DNA of 64,000 bases from Stenopsyche tienmushanensis (GCA_008973525.1 WACJ01000515.1:868001-932000), one strand, 5' to 3'; shown: positions 52,640 to 64,000, numbered from the stretch's first letter. The notes: generated by a model from the sequence alone, not told the origin. Program-made: numbers and translations.

Positions 52640-54495
52640 AATTACATACTTTCACGCACAGGCTTAGAATGTTATAAAATATACAACTACTTCAATGGAT
52701 TTAGGTTTTAAGAAACCAGAGCCTTTTCAGAATCAAAACCAAAATTTGACATGTCGATATTCATTGTGTTAGGATTGTTCGATTTCAGGAGGGATTTTTC
52801 TTTTATTTATACAATGGTTCGTTTGTAAGGCGGTTGTAGTAATTCTGAAATAAGCGGCGCAGATGTGAACCAGTTGTTCAGGGTTATACAATATTTCTGT
52901 TTATTCCGTAGACAAGTTCACAAAGTTGTTTCGTAAAATATGTGGCTAGATGCATGTTGGCAGTATTTGTCCCTTTTTCCCAAATATGGCGTGGCATTAT
53001 AAAAGTATTTAGAGTTAATTCAATATACATTGATTCACTTTTCTTATGTAGTAACTAAACATTAGTCTGAGAGACTAATATTTTGCGGAATCTTCGGACA
53101 GTCAACAAATTGCTTATTAAGAAAATCGAATGCGTTTCACGTAAATAGTCTGTGAGACAAATAAAAGGTCTAGGAATAAAATGAATGAATATTTTTAAAT
53201 ATTAAAATAGATAATAATCTGAGAGGGCTACATCTGTACTGTTTGTTTGTTGATTTGTTGGTATTTTGGCAGATATGTGTACTGCTGCATTATCATGCAG
53301 GAACGTCTCGCCCTTTAATCGCACATACAACTATATTGTAAAACAAGAAATCATGAAGCAAGAAGATCACGAAAAGTGAAACTCCAAGCGGCGGTTAGTT
53401 CGAAAGAGAGGGAGAATCGTTTAAAGTCTTTACGCAGCAAAAGCAACCGCTAAACCAGTAGCACCTCTGTTATAATATATTATACAGAACACAAATTCAT
53501 ATTTAAGCTAAAAAATTCATTTCACACGAAATAAACTCAATTGATTAACAGTGGCTTTAATATTTATCAAAACATTAAAAAAATATAAACGCAAGTATTG
53601 ATTTAATAATAGACGACTTTTAAATGAACTTGCACGATAAATTTCTGTTTTATAACGGACCTGTGACAAGTGAGTGTGGAACAATTGTTGTGGGCAATAG
53701 AGATATTACATGGCCTACAATTGAATAAATATGCAATGTTCTTCGTAAAGAACAATGCTTATGTCTAAAGAGAGAAGACTACTTATTGAATTAATGATAA
53801 AATAAATGTATAAATCTAGAGTCATATTAAATAAATTATTAAGCATGTTCGATACAGCGGAGAGCATCAATAACGATGATCGAAATCAATTAATCTTATA
53901 TTAAATTTTGTGATTATTTATAAATTTACTAAGATCCTAGTACACAATAAATAAAAAATAATATTCACTTAATTTTAAGAAAAATATCGTCGATGAACAA
54001 GAGGACTACATCAACAATGCAGTTATACTCGGTAACTGTTATAATCAGCATAAAGAAGTTAGACAAGAAAACAGCGTAGCACCAAACTGTTAAGTACAGT
54101 TCTTGCGCTGTTTATCAAAGACATAGTATTCATCAATATGTATTACCTTATTTACCTATTTTTATTGGTCAATGAATAATACAAATCTATGTAATTATTG
54201 AGGCATTTTATAAATATGTGGATAAGAGCAACATTATGCAATCATTTGAAGAATTATAGTTTTCATTCAATTAGAGAGCTTTATTATGGATAATTATTAG
54301 AGGATTTGTTACTTAGATAAGTGATGTTACCAATGTAACATTTGTTTGATATACAGTTAGATGGAGATGGAATATAAGGAATGACAGTATTCAAAAGGAT
54401 CAATCGTACTTGTAATTGATTAAGGCTTCAGATGACAATTATTGACTTTAGTTACACGTCTATATATCGCTATGCTGCACTTTTGGCGGAAATTT
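52640..54495. other. AT-rich interval with one repeat E fragment
   Basis: Apart from repeat E (inverted) at 53358-53470, nothing was recognised. 'tctcgcagactaa' and 'tctgagagactaa' style motifs near 52110 and 53065 are short and not clearly a family. Confidence 0.4.
53358..53470 (-). repeat. Dispersed repeat E, right part
   Basis: 'cacgaaaagtgaaactccaagcggcggttagt', 'agagagggagaatcgttt' is the inverse of 4550-4605 and 5790-5850. Confidence 0.5.
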
Positions 54496-54690
54496 CTAGC
54501 AGCGATTTGGCCCCGGTCTAATCTGACGTCCCCTGTAGTCCGACATCCCAATACAAGTTTAGTACATATAGACAGTAAAGATTCGTGAATGTAATAAATG
54601 CAAAAGTTTGATTTGGATTGGATTTGGATTATGATCCACAAAAGAACCGAGAGAAGATCAAAACTTCGTCTCCACCATCGATTGAGGGCC
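54455..54690 (+). mobile_element. Tig-C left-end fragment
   Basis: 'ccggtctaatctgacgtcccctgtagtccgacatcccaatacaagtttagtac' is colinear with 14598-14655 and 24593-24650. The preceding 'cacgtctatatatcgctatgctgcacttttggc' recurs at 27628. It ends where hAT-B copy 9 starts. Confidence 0.62.
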
Positions 54691-54691
54691 A

Positions 54692-55129
54692 GCATCGCTG
54701 CAGATGAATACTTATATACTATAATATTGTAATGTGATTCGTAATTATATTATGTAGGAATACAAAAATTCTGAGCCCCGTATCTATTATATTTCATATC
54801 GATATTACCATTATTAGAGTCGAGGTGTAGTAAATACATCACCGGTGGGGAAAGGTTAATGTAACAATTTGATATGTGCTGTATATATGTATACATAGAT
54901 CAGACTGTTACTGCCTCTAGGCGTCGCCTAAGTTCGCCAATTAGTAGTTACGCCACTGCGTCCAGATTTCGGTGGGAAAGTCTCTATTTAGTAGCCTTTA
55001 TCGTGCTAGTGAGGTGTACGATTTCTGTTAGATAAAAATTTCAATCCTGAAATTATTGGGATTACGTTTACTAGTCCCGGGATTCATGAGCGCCTAAAAC
55101 TGTCCGAGATCCCGGGATTGGATTCCCTA
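54692..55129 (-). mobile_element. hAT-B copy 9 with one intact TIR
   Basis: It contains 'cgctgcagatgaatacttatatactataata', the core at 54780-54845 and 'gttacgccactgcg', and ends with 'gatcccgggattggattccccta'-type terminus at 55129 (inverted TAGGGAATCCAATCCCG). The dimerisation segment is missing. Confidence 0.85.
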
Positions 55130-56510
55130 GTGTTGTCTATGTTCTGTAATTTCACACGTGTATAATTCGATATAAGTCATATTTTTATACTGTGGGGATT
55201 TTTGGCAAATGTGATGAGTTTCGAAGATACGGTCCTTGGGGCGCGCACGGTGACCCCCGGTGCAGCGCCGCCTATTTTGGGAGCCGCCGGTCGCGGTAAT
55301 GTTACGGAGTCAACGCTCCCGTCGCCGTTATGTCGTTATGACTTGCCAACGTCATTTTGGGTGCTCTAACTCCTCACCCTCCCTAACATGGGCGTGGGCA
55401 CCTTCAACCTCACCCTCACCCACCTTCGCATCCAAACTCCCACACCCACCCACGCTCCACCCTCTCTGTCATATGTTCGTCTGCGGAAATGGAACCGGAC
55501 GTGCGGATTGCTAACCACGCTTGATTAAACCCCTTCCGAAGTTGTTAACATGGAATTATCGATTAATTCGAAAATGTCATTACTGAATGAAAAGTCTAAA
55601 TTGACACTCATAGGGCTAAAAGTGGCATATCCCACATTTCATTTGATACAATATGAATCACCAACGGACACAACATTCAAGCAATTTTAGCATAATTTCC
55701 TCAAGGAAAACAATGACGTAAGTCATCGATTTTCCAAAGCCATCTCAAGAAGAAAATTACGTACTCCCATACTGATTCAAATTGAAAAACTTCATCGCAA
55801 ACAGCGGAAATTGAATCATACTAATCAGTGATGCTACCACATATAATACCGAGTTGTCTAATTGGATATGACTTCATTGCTCTGCTTCTTTAATTATTTT
55901 TTTACACATCCAACGATTCCCCTATCAGGATTTATTGCAATTGACAGCAGCAGCATTCGATTTAATTGCTAAAATAAAATAAAAAAAAACAATAAAAATA
56001 CAACCTTTCGACCCCCATCCGCAATAATCTGAAGCCCTTATCTGAAGCTCCACTTGTTATTTCACAAACGAAAACAATAATTAATAACATTTATTCATTG
56101 TTGTGCATTGAGTCATGCGTTTAACACACTGACTTTTATGAATCATTTCGCATTGATTCAATGTTTTCCCATTGCAAATCGATGCAAATTTTGACGAAAA
56201 AAGCTTTTGAAAAACACTTGTGACGCCATATCATTTATGCTAATGGACAATTGACAATTTATACATATTTACATAATACAACCATATGGATCATGCTAAC
56301 GGTCTTTTATTGATTTAAAATTTCAGCATATTATAACATCCAATAATAATTTGGAGCAGTGAGTAGCCATAAGAAGGCAAGGGATCGATTTGGGTCGTAG
56401 TGAGCGTCGATGGTCCCTAACAATTTTAGACAAGGGAATCAAAATTAATACACAGACACACTATAAATATACTGTAAACCCTTTTATAGTGTCCACTACT
56501 ATAGAATTTT
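55130..56510. other. Interval with C-rich patch 55220-55520
   Basis: The patch is unusually C-rich on the plus strand around 55365-55480 (many 'caccc', 'ccctcc') with an 84-codon frame (55260-55514) biased to Pro/Ser/Arg by composition. There is no domain. The rest is AT-rich and unremarkable. Confidence 0.35.
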
Positions 56511-56513
56511 TAA

Positions 56514-56610
56514 TACTAATATATAAAAATCAATGTCTGTTTGTCCGTATTTAATGCGCTGCCATACCGTTCATCTGATTGCGATAAAACTTTATCAACT
56601 TATTGTTTAC
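56514..56610 (+). repeat. Dispersed repeat E, left part
   Basis: 'aatactaatatataaaaatcaatgtctgtttgtccgt', 'ccataccgttcatctgattgcgataaaacttt' aligns with 4322-4410. Confidence 0.5.
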
Positions 56611-56654
56611 ACTTGCGGGAATAACATAGGAATAGATAACAGACGACAGACAGC

Positions 56655-57250
56655 AACTAACTGGATTGGGGGATCATTAATGTGCGATCCCATTTCCTGC
56701 GCTGCTGTATGGTCTGTTCCGGGTTACACCGGACTAGCCACACAGAGAGGGTCTTCCAATGATATTTTAGCCCCGCTAGAAACGCCACGCGGAAAACCAG
56801 CTTCAAAGGAATACTATCGCGGGTTCACTGCCAACACGAGTCCAACCTCTGTTTTAAGGGGTTTGCAGTAGATGACGAACTGCAGGAGCTACCCCTTCTC
56901 CACTAGAGACGAATCGCCGTTCGAACAGCCTAAAACCGTTCTCTCCTGTATGTCTAGGCTGTTGAGGATAGTGGTGAGCCTTTGACACAGTCTCCACCAA
57001 TTACTATAATCGGCTGTTTCACACATCTCTTTATGGGTGCGCAACACAGGGTGACCTGCGCACCCAGCTCATGTTAGCTGGGCTACCCCAGCTGCGTTTG
57101 ACGAGCAAAACGACAAGGCTACTTTCGCGCACTTTTACTATACATTATTACCCCTGGGGGTTCAACTGTTGCCCACGGGCGTAGGGTTGGCTTCCTTCAC
57201 TAGGGCTTTATGGATGGGCATCGTGGAGTCTAATATCCACCAAAAATAAC
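56655..57250 (+). mobile_element. R1-clade LINE, 3' end (copy 4, fullest 3' UTR)
   Basis: It covers 'gctgctgtatggtctgttccgggttacaccggactagccac', 'tagccccgctagaaacgcc', 'caacctctgttttaaggggtttgcagtagatgacg', 'tataatcggctg', 'gtgacctgcgcacccagctc' and 'gtggagtctaatatcc'. It is the best template for the family's 3' UTR. The stop-laden frame at 56533-56871 is non-coding. Confidence 0.72.
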
Positions 57251-57254
57251 ATAG

Positions 57255-57425
57255 AAATTCAAATGTATTGTTTATGCTTACATGAAGAAATGATCGAATA
57301 TTGTGTGCCATCGACAGTGTTTATTTTTTTTTATGTACAAGCTTCATACACGCTGCGATGATCCTGACAGATAAATGGATTTGTACGGATAATAAGTGGC
57401 GGATATGCAGTGTTGAATTCAAACC
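57255..57425 (+). repeat. Repeat N, middle and 3' parts
   Basis: 'gtattgtttatgcttacatgaagaaatgatcgaatattgtgtgcc', 'cgacagtgtttattttt', 'atgtacaagcttcatacacgctgcgatgatcctgacagataaatgg'. It begins immediately after the LINE end. Confidence 0.5.
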
Positions 57426-57429
57426 GTGA

Positions 57430-59145
57430 GATGAATTCATCCCAAAATACTTAAATACAATGTTGCCCCCTTCGAACTAAAAAAATAAAATACATAGAGA
57501 CAAGTTCGACGAGTACGGTGACTTTTGTATTCAATTTGATGACTAAACCATCATGAATAGATGCGATGAGAGGGTGCTTTATTATGGTCCGAAATCCTGT
57601 CTGTACAATCTGTGAATCAACCCTTAAGATGCATTTTTGTAACCGCTCAATGATTTCATCACAATAAACTTTATATAGAGTCATCTCATTGTGTGTATAC
57701 AAATTCTCACGCTATCAATGACAGCCTTGATTTTTGTTTGAGATGTTACAAACAACTTAATATTTTGCATGATCGCGTATATCAGCATTTAAATATTGCC
57801 ATATTAAGGCTTGATTGATTCTATAAATCCAAATCGAATCTAATACTATTAGCATAGCAATCATAGTTATTGCATGTATGACTTTGTTATGGAAAGATAA
57901 TAAAGTTTGTTTTAAAAAGACCTTGCAAATATTTATGTTTGTCGTAAATCCCAAGATAAGCTTTCATAATACAATCTATTTATGGCTTCGTAGTAAAAAA
58001 TCATGCTATCTATATCGAGTGACTGGCATTTCCGCCAAATTCGAAAAAACCCCATGGCATTCGCCGTTATGGAATAATTTTGAATCGCCCTCGTATTTGC
58101 GTGCGCTTGTGTGTGTGCGACGCACATATGCGTTTCGCAACTGTCAGACCGAACAAAAAGGACGCGAATTCTTTGTTTTATGTGTGTCATCGTTGCATTT
58201 TATATCGCAAATGTAACGATGCGCAAACATGCAACTTGTTATCAGGTATTATCGCACAAGCCAATATAATCCCAGATAACAGCGAAGACCGTCGAGCTTC
58301 GCCAAAGACACTATCTAACTTATTTTCTGAGAATCGATGCTGAAAATACCAGCAGAGCGTTGTTGAATAACGTCGATCTTCCATAAAACCAATTTACATC
58401 ATGAAGAATTATTGAAGCAATGAAGAGATTTGATGGATGAACTTCTTTTTTTTTCGGGCAATTGCGAGCTTTTGATGAGCTGGAAACATTTATTTTGCAC
58501 TGTAAAAAGTTTATTTTCACACAATAAATTATAGTTTAGCTGGAACGAAAGCAATGGCTTCTGTGTATTTTAAAAATCATAATTATAATTTTATCTATAA
58601 ATCTACCGCAGGCGTGTGTGTTTGAAGTAAAAAAATATTTTGGTTAGCGTCTTATTCCATTTATTTAGCAAATCAATCATGTGTTTGAAAAGTCTTTTAG
58701 AATGTTATAGCGCGAGGGAAATAATATTCGCAGACAAAATTCGCTAGAGAAACAATGCAGCAATTTCTGCCTATCTGCGCATGCGGGAAGCTGGAATGCT
58801 GATGCCTAGGAATAAGACAAAGTTGATCCATAGCTTTGCCCGCATGAAGATGCGTTTTTTTATATCGTCGCTAAATGTTTATATCACTTCTGACACCAAT
58901 GTTACGTACCACGTAATCCAATCCAAGTTTATGCTTCAAGATGTGCGGCCGCATGTGAATCGACCCTCCCCCACCCACCTCCCAGAAGAAGAAGAAATTA
59001 GATTGATAGATTTGATCAAAAATTACTAATAAGTCCATTTGTTCAATATAAAAAATCACTCGAAGGCCAAAGAATTTTATTTATTTAAGAAAAGATAAAA
59101 ATACAATTCAAAAAAAATAATAAAACACTTGCAAATATGCCCGAA
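57430..59145. other. AT-rich interval, no gene recognised
   Basis: Overlapping frames at 57878-58384 on both strands share a GC-richer spot (58080-58200) but have no domain. Nothing else was seen. Confidence 0.4.
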
Positions 59146-59147
59146 GT

Positions 59148-59348
59148 AAAATTAACATTAAACATTAGTGTTTCGTCATTTAGTCTGGATCTGATTTTGG
59201 AAGTCTGGCAACTTACAACTATTATATTTCATATCGATATTCCCATTATTCGTCGAGGTGTAGTAAATACATCACCGGTAGGGAAAGATTACTATAACAA
59301 TTTGAAATACATACATGTACGCTATATATATATATACATAGATTAGAC
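59148..59348 (-). mobile_element. hAT-B copy 10, internally deleted
   Basis: 'gtgtttcgtcatttagtctggatctgattttggaagtctggcaactt' joins directly to 'ttatatttcatatcgatattcccattattcgtcgaggtgtagtaaatacatcaccgg', skipping about 250 bp present in the full copy. It stops at 'catagattagac' where a different hAT end begins. Confidence 0.8.
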
Positions 59349-59440
59349 CAGCGCTTTTTAAACTTATGTAGTCCGCGGACCCCCTCTTGAGCAAATTTTT
59401 TTCGGTGAACCTCATCCCAACCCTTGTGACTTAATTTTTT
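59349..59440 (+). mobile_element. hAT terminus, Charlie/SPIN-type
   Basis: It starts CAGCGCTTTTTAAACTTATG then 'tagtccgcggaccccctcttga'. The 'CAGnGnTTnTnAAACTTTtt..gtcCGCGGACCcc' layout is typical of BED-type hAT ends. It may be related to the transposase relic at 21122-21345. The rest of the element is missing. Confidence 0.6.
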
Positions 59441-59447
59441 AGTTTAG

Positions 59448-59933
59448 AAGGGGGTAGTTTATTATGAGCTACTTCAGCAAGGTGAAACGATCAATTCAAC
59501 AAAATATTGTTTCCAACTAGACAATCTAAAGGATGCAATTGCCAGAAAACGGCCAGAATTAGCGAGCAGACGAGGCGTTGTTTTTCATCACGATAACGTC
59601 AGGCCTCATGTGTCTTTGCTCGTCAGATATAAATTATTATCATTTGACTGGGATGTTTTACCTCATCCTCCATACTCTCCGGACATTGCCCTTTCAGATT
59701 ATTATTTATTTCTTTCAATGCAAAATTCTTTATGTGGTAAAAATTTTAGTTCAAAAAATGATATAAAAATGTATTTTGATCAATATTTTGCAAACAAACC
59801 TGGGAGATTTTGGCAAGAAGGCATTATGAGGCTTCTGGAGAGATGGAAATTTTGATGTAATACAAATGATTTTTTTATTTTTTTCTTAATGTGAAAACGA
59901 AAGAAACTTATGGGACACTCTAATACTTGCAAA
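59448..59933 (+). pseudogene. mariner relic (copy 3), 3' half with right TIR
   Basis: It starts in the middle of the transposase ('gggtagtttattatgagctac') and carries the second catalytic block (VFHHDN, with H in place of the first D of HDDN but the key Asp kept) and HPPYSPDIALSDYYLF with the third Asp. The last readable block is FWQEGIMRLLERWKF-stop. The end 'gaaagaaacttatgggacactctaa' is the right TIR, followed by TA at 59934-59935. It is very similar to copy 2 at 36110-36520 but keeps the 3' terminus that copy lacks. Confidence 0.9.
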
Positions 59934-59935
59934 GT

Positions 59936-60910
59936 TATGTCATAAGACGAATATTAATCATATTGGGATGGGATAATATGGGAAAAACTCTGTCAATACC
60001 ATGATGTGTAATTTAATTGAATTGTTCACGTATGTCATGGAGAAAATCATACGATAGTACGGTCACGTCATCCATGCGAAAAAAGAAGTAAGTTGATTTA
60101 TTTGTCTATTATATGGTTTGTAGACACAAGGGTGAGGTCATTCTCGCCCTTGTTTCGTCTGAAGCATGGTTATTCATGCTAGCACTTAGCTCCAATGAAA
60201 GATAAAATTTAGAGGATGCATTGAGCTATAACCTAGGGCTTGTTTTTCGGTCGGTCGATCATTGCTCTCGGCTTGCAAAAGAAAACTGGTGGATTAACCT
60301 ACCATCTAATTGTTTAATCAACAAAAGTTTTAATATGTCGTCTGGTAGACTGTTGTTTGTTGGGCGTCTGAGGGGAACATTCGGAATAAATAGAAGTACA
60401 AAAGTGAGGGCATTGTTTGATATGACCGATAGTGATGATCAGTTGGGTCCTTCAGGCCAAGGTTGGGGCGACCCTGAACGTGCAGCATAAATAGAATGAG
60501 GCAAATTTTCCATTTCCCTAGCACTGGGCGTGCAGGACAGACGGTGTGGCATATTGTGTTTACCGACTGCGAGTATAAAAAAAGAGTGAGTGACCGATAA
60601 ATTCGTTGACACTGCAGCCGCAGTCTAGCGGACTCTGCAAGGGCAAATCCTATCGCGTCGGCGATGCGAATGTACCTACCGCAATCCACTTCGCTACAGG
60701 CTGTTCCAACAGACGATTGCTCTCAAATTTAAAAGAACACACCACCATTCTTAACATTTAAGCGAGTTCTTTGACCTGTTGGATTTCTACAGGTATCTCG
60801 GAAGTTCCAAATCTATTTCAAGCATCCATTGTATCGCTGTCAGTTGACCTTTGTTAGCTGTCTGCTCTTCATACACTTAAAAATTGAAGATATTGATGAA
60901 CATGTCTAAT
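59936..60910. other. Interval with a possible promoter at 60574
   Basis: The frame at 60221-60490 (+, 89 codons) has no domain. A TATAAAAAAA at 60575 is followed by a GC-richer stretch to 60720, listed as a candidate promoter. No repeat match was seen. Confidence 0.35.
60574..60720 (+). promoter_or_regulatory. Possible TATA promoter, weak
   Basis: TATAAAAAAA at about 60575 lies 90 bp before an ATG at 60668 that opens an 18-codon frame. The intervening DNA is GC-richer than its surroundings. I see no clear initiator and the product is tiny, so this is only a marker for transcript data. Confidence 0.12.
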
Positions 60911-60913
60911 AAA

Positions 60914-61165
60914 CGAGGGGGTTTCAAATATAACCCGGAATTTTACTATACAAATCTATTAGTGATATATAAAAATATAAATAGGGTATCTTATTTTTCT
61001 ACATAGTTCCCTTCTTTAGAAATACATTTATTCCATCGGATAGTGAGTTTTTTGATCCCATCATTGAAAAAAGAAAGCGGCTACTCTGAAAACCAGTTGC
61101 GCACGTATTGTTCCACCGCAGCGTTATCTTGAAATCGTTGCCCTCCTAATGCCTCTACAAATACA
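60914..61165 (-). mobile_element. mariner-like relic (third lineage), 3' end
   Basis: On the minus strand, 61165-60991 reads EALGGQRFQDNAAVEQYVRN, WFSE, stop, PLSFFNDGIKKLTIRWNKCI and SKEGNYVEK-stop. This is the 'FF..GI.kL..RW.kCi...GdYvEk' C-terminus of a mariner family frequent in insects. The element end is near 60914 ('cgagggggtttcaaatataacccgg', TIR-like). The catalytic domain is missing; one in-frame stop is visible. Confidence 0.8.
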
Positions 61166-61169
61166 TGGT

Positions 61170-61638
61170 AGACATTATAGTAATTAAGTAAATATTTATA
61201 TGTGTTACATATGTATGCATGTGTAAGTTAAAAGAACCATCCTGTTCTATCTATCTGAATTATCATTTTCGGAGTCACTTTCTTCAGTGTTTTGTTCATC
61301 TTCGTTTGAGCAATCTAAATCTTCTTCTGTTTCAATGTTTTCTGTTTCTGTTTGATAAGTTTTCTGGTACCCGTCAGAGAACAGACACAAGAACAGCACG
61401 AACTAGCTCGAAAATAGAAAACAATATGTAATTGTATTTACAAAACATTGATTTTTCGTTTACTCCTGATTTTTTCTGCGAATCCATCTATCGAATCCAT
61501 CACAGCTGTTGCTATTACCTAGAAAAGCTTGGAGCAACTATTCGTTCCATTGTGAATTTTTTTGCCTTGTGCCATTTCGACGAATTTCGAGGGCATAAAA
61601 ATGTATTTTCATAATTAAAATGTACAATATATTAGGCA
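61170..61638. other. Interval with acidic minus-strand coding remnant
   Basis: On the minus strand, 61245-61375 reads an acidic low-complexity stretch (ENIETEEDLDCSNEDEQNTE, then SDSENDNSD-stop), and 61470-61600 contains a 26-codon ATG frame. These may belong to the hAT element whose end is at 61734, but the link is unproven. Confidence 0.3.
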
Positions 61639-61639
61639 C

Positions 61640-61734
61640 ATTTTAAATCAAAAAATCTCAAGTACCGAGACTTTTTCGTTGAAAGTCCCGAGAAAAATAA
61701 AAAAGTCCCGGGACGTCTCGACACAGAATCCCTA
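61640..61734 (-). mobile_element. hAT terminus related to hAT-B
   Basis: Inverted it reads TAGGGATTCTGTGTCGAGAC followed by repeated 'tcccgggac' and 'ctcgggact' motifs. The layout (TAGGGA start, palindromic CCCGGG-rich subterminal region) parallels hAT-B, but the sequence differs, so it is a cousin family. Confidence 0.55.
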
Positions 61735-62050
61735 GTTCCGAGTGCCCTCGGACTAGCCACACAGGGTGAGGCGAGGTTCCCAAGGAACACTGGCTTCAGA
61801 CTGCGTACAACTGAAGGTTCGTTGAAGGAAGAAATAAAAGGTTATGCTATAAACAAAGGAACTACTACACGAGTCCCAATTTGAAGGGGGCTGGTGCCTT
61901 TTGCGAGTCCTCCTGATCCTTTTGTGATAGTCAGTTCTACATCACACTTTACGGGTACGAAGCACAGCGCTTAGCTGGGCTTCCCTAGCACCTTTCGCCT
62001 ATCTCTACTTTACTATCTCGTTACCCCAGGGATTCGACTGACCAACAAGA
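61735..62050 (+). mobile_element. R1-clade LINE, 3' end (copy 5)
   Basis: 'cctcggactagccacacagggtgaggcgaggtt', 'ggaactactacacgagtcc', 'gaagggggctgg', 'tacgggtacgaagcacagcgc', 'taccccagggattcgac'. It begins exactly where the hAT end at 61734 finishes and is missing part of the 3' UTR. Confidence 0.68.
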
Positions 62051-62054
62051 GTGA

Positions 62055-64000
62055 AACACTCAGCCCAAAAAGGACAGCTCGAATCAGTTTTTTTCGTCTT
62101 TTGTTACGATAAGCAGCCTCAGCGTCACCTAATAGGTTGGCGGTAATAGGCGGCATTCGAGTCTCAAAATACCGTAGCCACCACTTTTTCAGCAGATTGT
62201 TTCTCAACACTTAGGTCTTGCTTAAATTGGAATACTGGGTGATGATTGAATGTCGATGAATCTCGGGATCAATGCATTAATGCATAATAAAAGCTCACGG
62301 TTACTGTGTACTGTGGACAAAACTAAAAGAAGTCATTACGGCCAAATAATATTGGGAAATCCAATACACCAGAAACTAGTGATTAATAAACAAATTCTAA
62401 TAAATAGACAAAAAATTCGTCGAGAATCTTCAAACAATTTATTCAATACATTGGTAGTTGTGAAAAAATTGGTAATACAATCAAACTAGGCTAATGGGCT
62501 CCTCGCGAATTATCGAAGCTCAATCAAATACTGCAAATGGACATTGTATTTCTTACTATTATAGATAGTAAAAAAGAAATTTTTTTAAATGAAATTTTTC
62601 CTGGTGATTTAAACTTTCAGATTCGGAATCGAGTATCGTCTCAGTCTGGATAATTGGATGAAGGAGGCTCAGGACAGACGGAAATGGCTGAATTTGCTGT
62701 CCGTGGCTGGCTCTCCCTTATAGAACCGAGTGAACCCTCGATATCAACGATAATATTATGGTAGTGGTTGCCATATAATACAATTTTATTGATCCAATTT
62801 CTAAACCATTACCTATACTTTCAAGGCATTAAAAATGAAACAGGCTACAAGCCTAATGACCTAAGGGCAATTTTTATAACGTCTTACCTTCACTATAATA
62901 GCATTAAATGAAGGCACATAAATAGCTAGAAAATTGGAGAGTTTTCTTCAATAATAATCCAAATATTGATTACTACTTTATGAACTCAGTTTGTAAGCTA
63001 TCAATAAATTTGTTCAATTAGATGTGTCGATTAGATTGAACTGAAAGATCTATGCATTACAAAGAAGATTAGATCAATAGATCTTCAAGGGTAGAAGATA
63101 TTTGTTTAAAATTAGTCATAGATTGATAGATAACATTTGTATTGCATTATTCTATAACAATGGATGTATTCTCAATCCCTCATATACATTGAAGTAATTT
63201 ATTACGGTCTGGATATATTTTGCGTATTTCGATCGCCCTGTAGCTGTTATTTGCACAATGGGTGTTAATAAGTGAGTCCTTTGTTTAGGCAGGCAGTTGC
63301 GCAAAACGAGATGCACATTTTGTTGGCGGGTGCGCGCATACATTTAATGGCGCACATGTGTGTATGTCTGTTCGAAGAGCACGTGTGTGTTATGCACGTG
63401 TATGTTGTGCACGTGTATGAAAACACCAGCATGAATAAAAGCTACGCTCGTTCTGCTCGGGCGAATGTCTGAGCAGATTCCTAAAAATAGGTCTAGGTCA
63501 CCCTATCCGTGGAGACTTTTACACTCCCGAGGACTCCCCGGGATCGTCTGCGGTACACAGGACAATGAATGGTGACGACAATTGACATCGTACATCCTTC
63601 TTTGCATTTGTACAATCTGCAAGTCCCTTTAAAGACATCCAAATCCAACGGGATTAAGAGACCGGAAAGTAATCAAATAATGGATCGTTTGCGCAAAATG
63701 CATTTTAAAAATAAGTCCACATTACAAACAATAAGTTTGGGGACATTGGTTTGCAAAAATAATCATAGAATGATGATTTCCACGATGATAAAATTAAGTT
63801 ATCCTCGGCATTCATAGTAAATTTTGGTTGGCTCGGTCTTTTTCTGTCGATCAAAGTCCAAGTCTTCTAATACCTTTTTTTTAGTATAATCCCCTCCCTT
63901 GATGCAAATCTTATCTTATTTTATCACTTTAAAAAATTAGCTTTTGAACTTCAAATGATAATTTGCAACGCGCTGTCTATTTGTTCCAAAATGTACCGAA
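62055..64000. other. AT-rich interval to window end, no gene recognised
   Basis: Frames at 62250-62489 (+) and 63569-63817 (+) begin with ATG and are Lys-rich, without domains. A 15-bp tandem with E-box motifs at 63380-63415 is the only structure. Confidence 0.4.
63380..63415. repeat. Three CACGTG motifs at 15-bp spacing
   Basis: CACGTG occurs at 63380-63385, 63395-63400 and 63410-63415, each start 15 bp after the last, in a small GT-rich tandem. CACGTG is the canonical bHLH E-box. The regularity most simply reflects a short tandem duplication. Confidence 0.8.

Noticed and set aside
1..64000. CRISPR arrays, operons, prophage or integrative elements
   Set aside because: No regularly spaced direct repeats, no Shine-Dalgarno-led gene runs and no bacterial gene families. 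The TE content is eukaryotic.

Overview
This window looks like AT-rich, repeat-dominated nuclear DNA from an arthropod, most likely an insect. The evidence is R1-clade LINE ends, several mariner families, Tigger/pogo, hAT and piggyBac relics, and one nuclear tRNA gene with an intron. I see no operons, ribosome-binding sites, CRISPR arrays or other prokaryotic architecture. The species cannot be fixed from this sequence.

The only host gene I call with confidence is a tRNA-Ile(UAU) gene on the minus strand at 35327-35418. It has an 18-nt intron and a T6 terminator. Three protein-coding candidates may be host exons: a small secreted Cys-containing peptide (47861-48232, +, possibly two exons), a membrane-protein-like ORF (40296-40946, -) and a Cys-containing ORF (43175-43609, -). 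None has a recognised homologue, and several AT-poor unique patches (19850-20680, 31640-32180, 42540-43080, 55220-55520) might be exons or promoters.

The rest is a graveyard of transposons. Family labels used below are mine. hAT-B is a roughly 0.8-kb non-autonomous hAT with ten copies, and its terminal inverted repeat (TIR) is TAGGGAATCCAATCCCG. MITE-A is a 0.3-0.6 kb hAT-type MITE with TIR CAGRGCCGTAAC and 8-bp target duplications, with five copies plus a fragment. hAT-D has TIR CAGRGCTTCRAACCG. Tig-C and two further pogo-like families have ends resembling CAGTAGAACCTCGATTATCC. M2 is an IS630/mariner-like family with TIR CAGGGTGTTTTGC. Three mariner lineages are present, plus a piggyBac relic, a BED/SPIN-type hAT relic, five 3' ends of one R1-clade LINE, an LTR-like family (N), and smaller families E, G, H, J and K.

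Layout: 1-6.7 kb holds a LINE end, a Tig-C end, M2 and hAT-B. 8.5-9.5 kb holds piggyBac and a LINE. 11.9-12.9 kb holds an internally deleted mariner with both TIRs next to hAT-B. 14.5-19.4 kb holds Tig-C, MITE-A and a decayed Tigger transposase C-terminus. 21-30.4 kb holds alternating hAT, Tig-C and M2 pieces. 34.4-38.1 kb holds the tRNA, a mariner and the best-coding LINE fragment. 39.7-47.2 kb holds MITE-A, hAT-D and a three-level nest. 49.4-55.1 kb holds a hAT-B element cleanly inserted in MITE-A, and more copies. 56.5-62 kb holds LINE ends and mariner relics. The nests give a relative order of activity. I found no convincing multi-gene novel system here.
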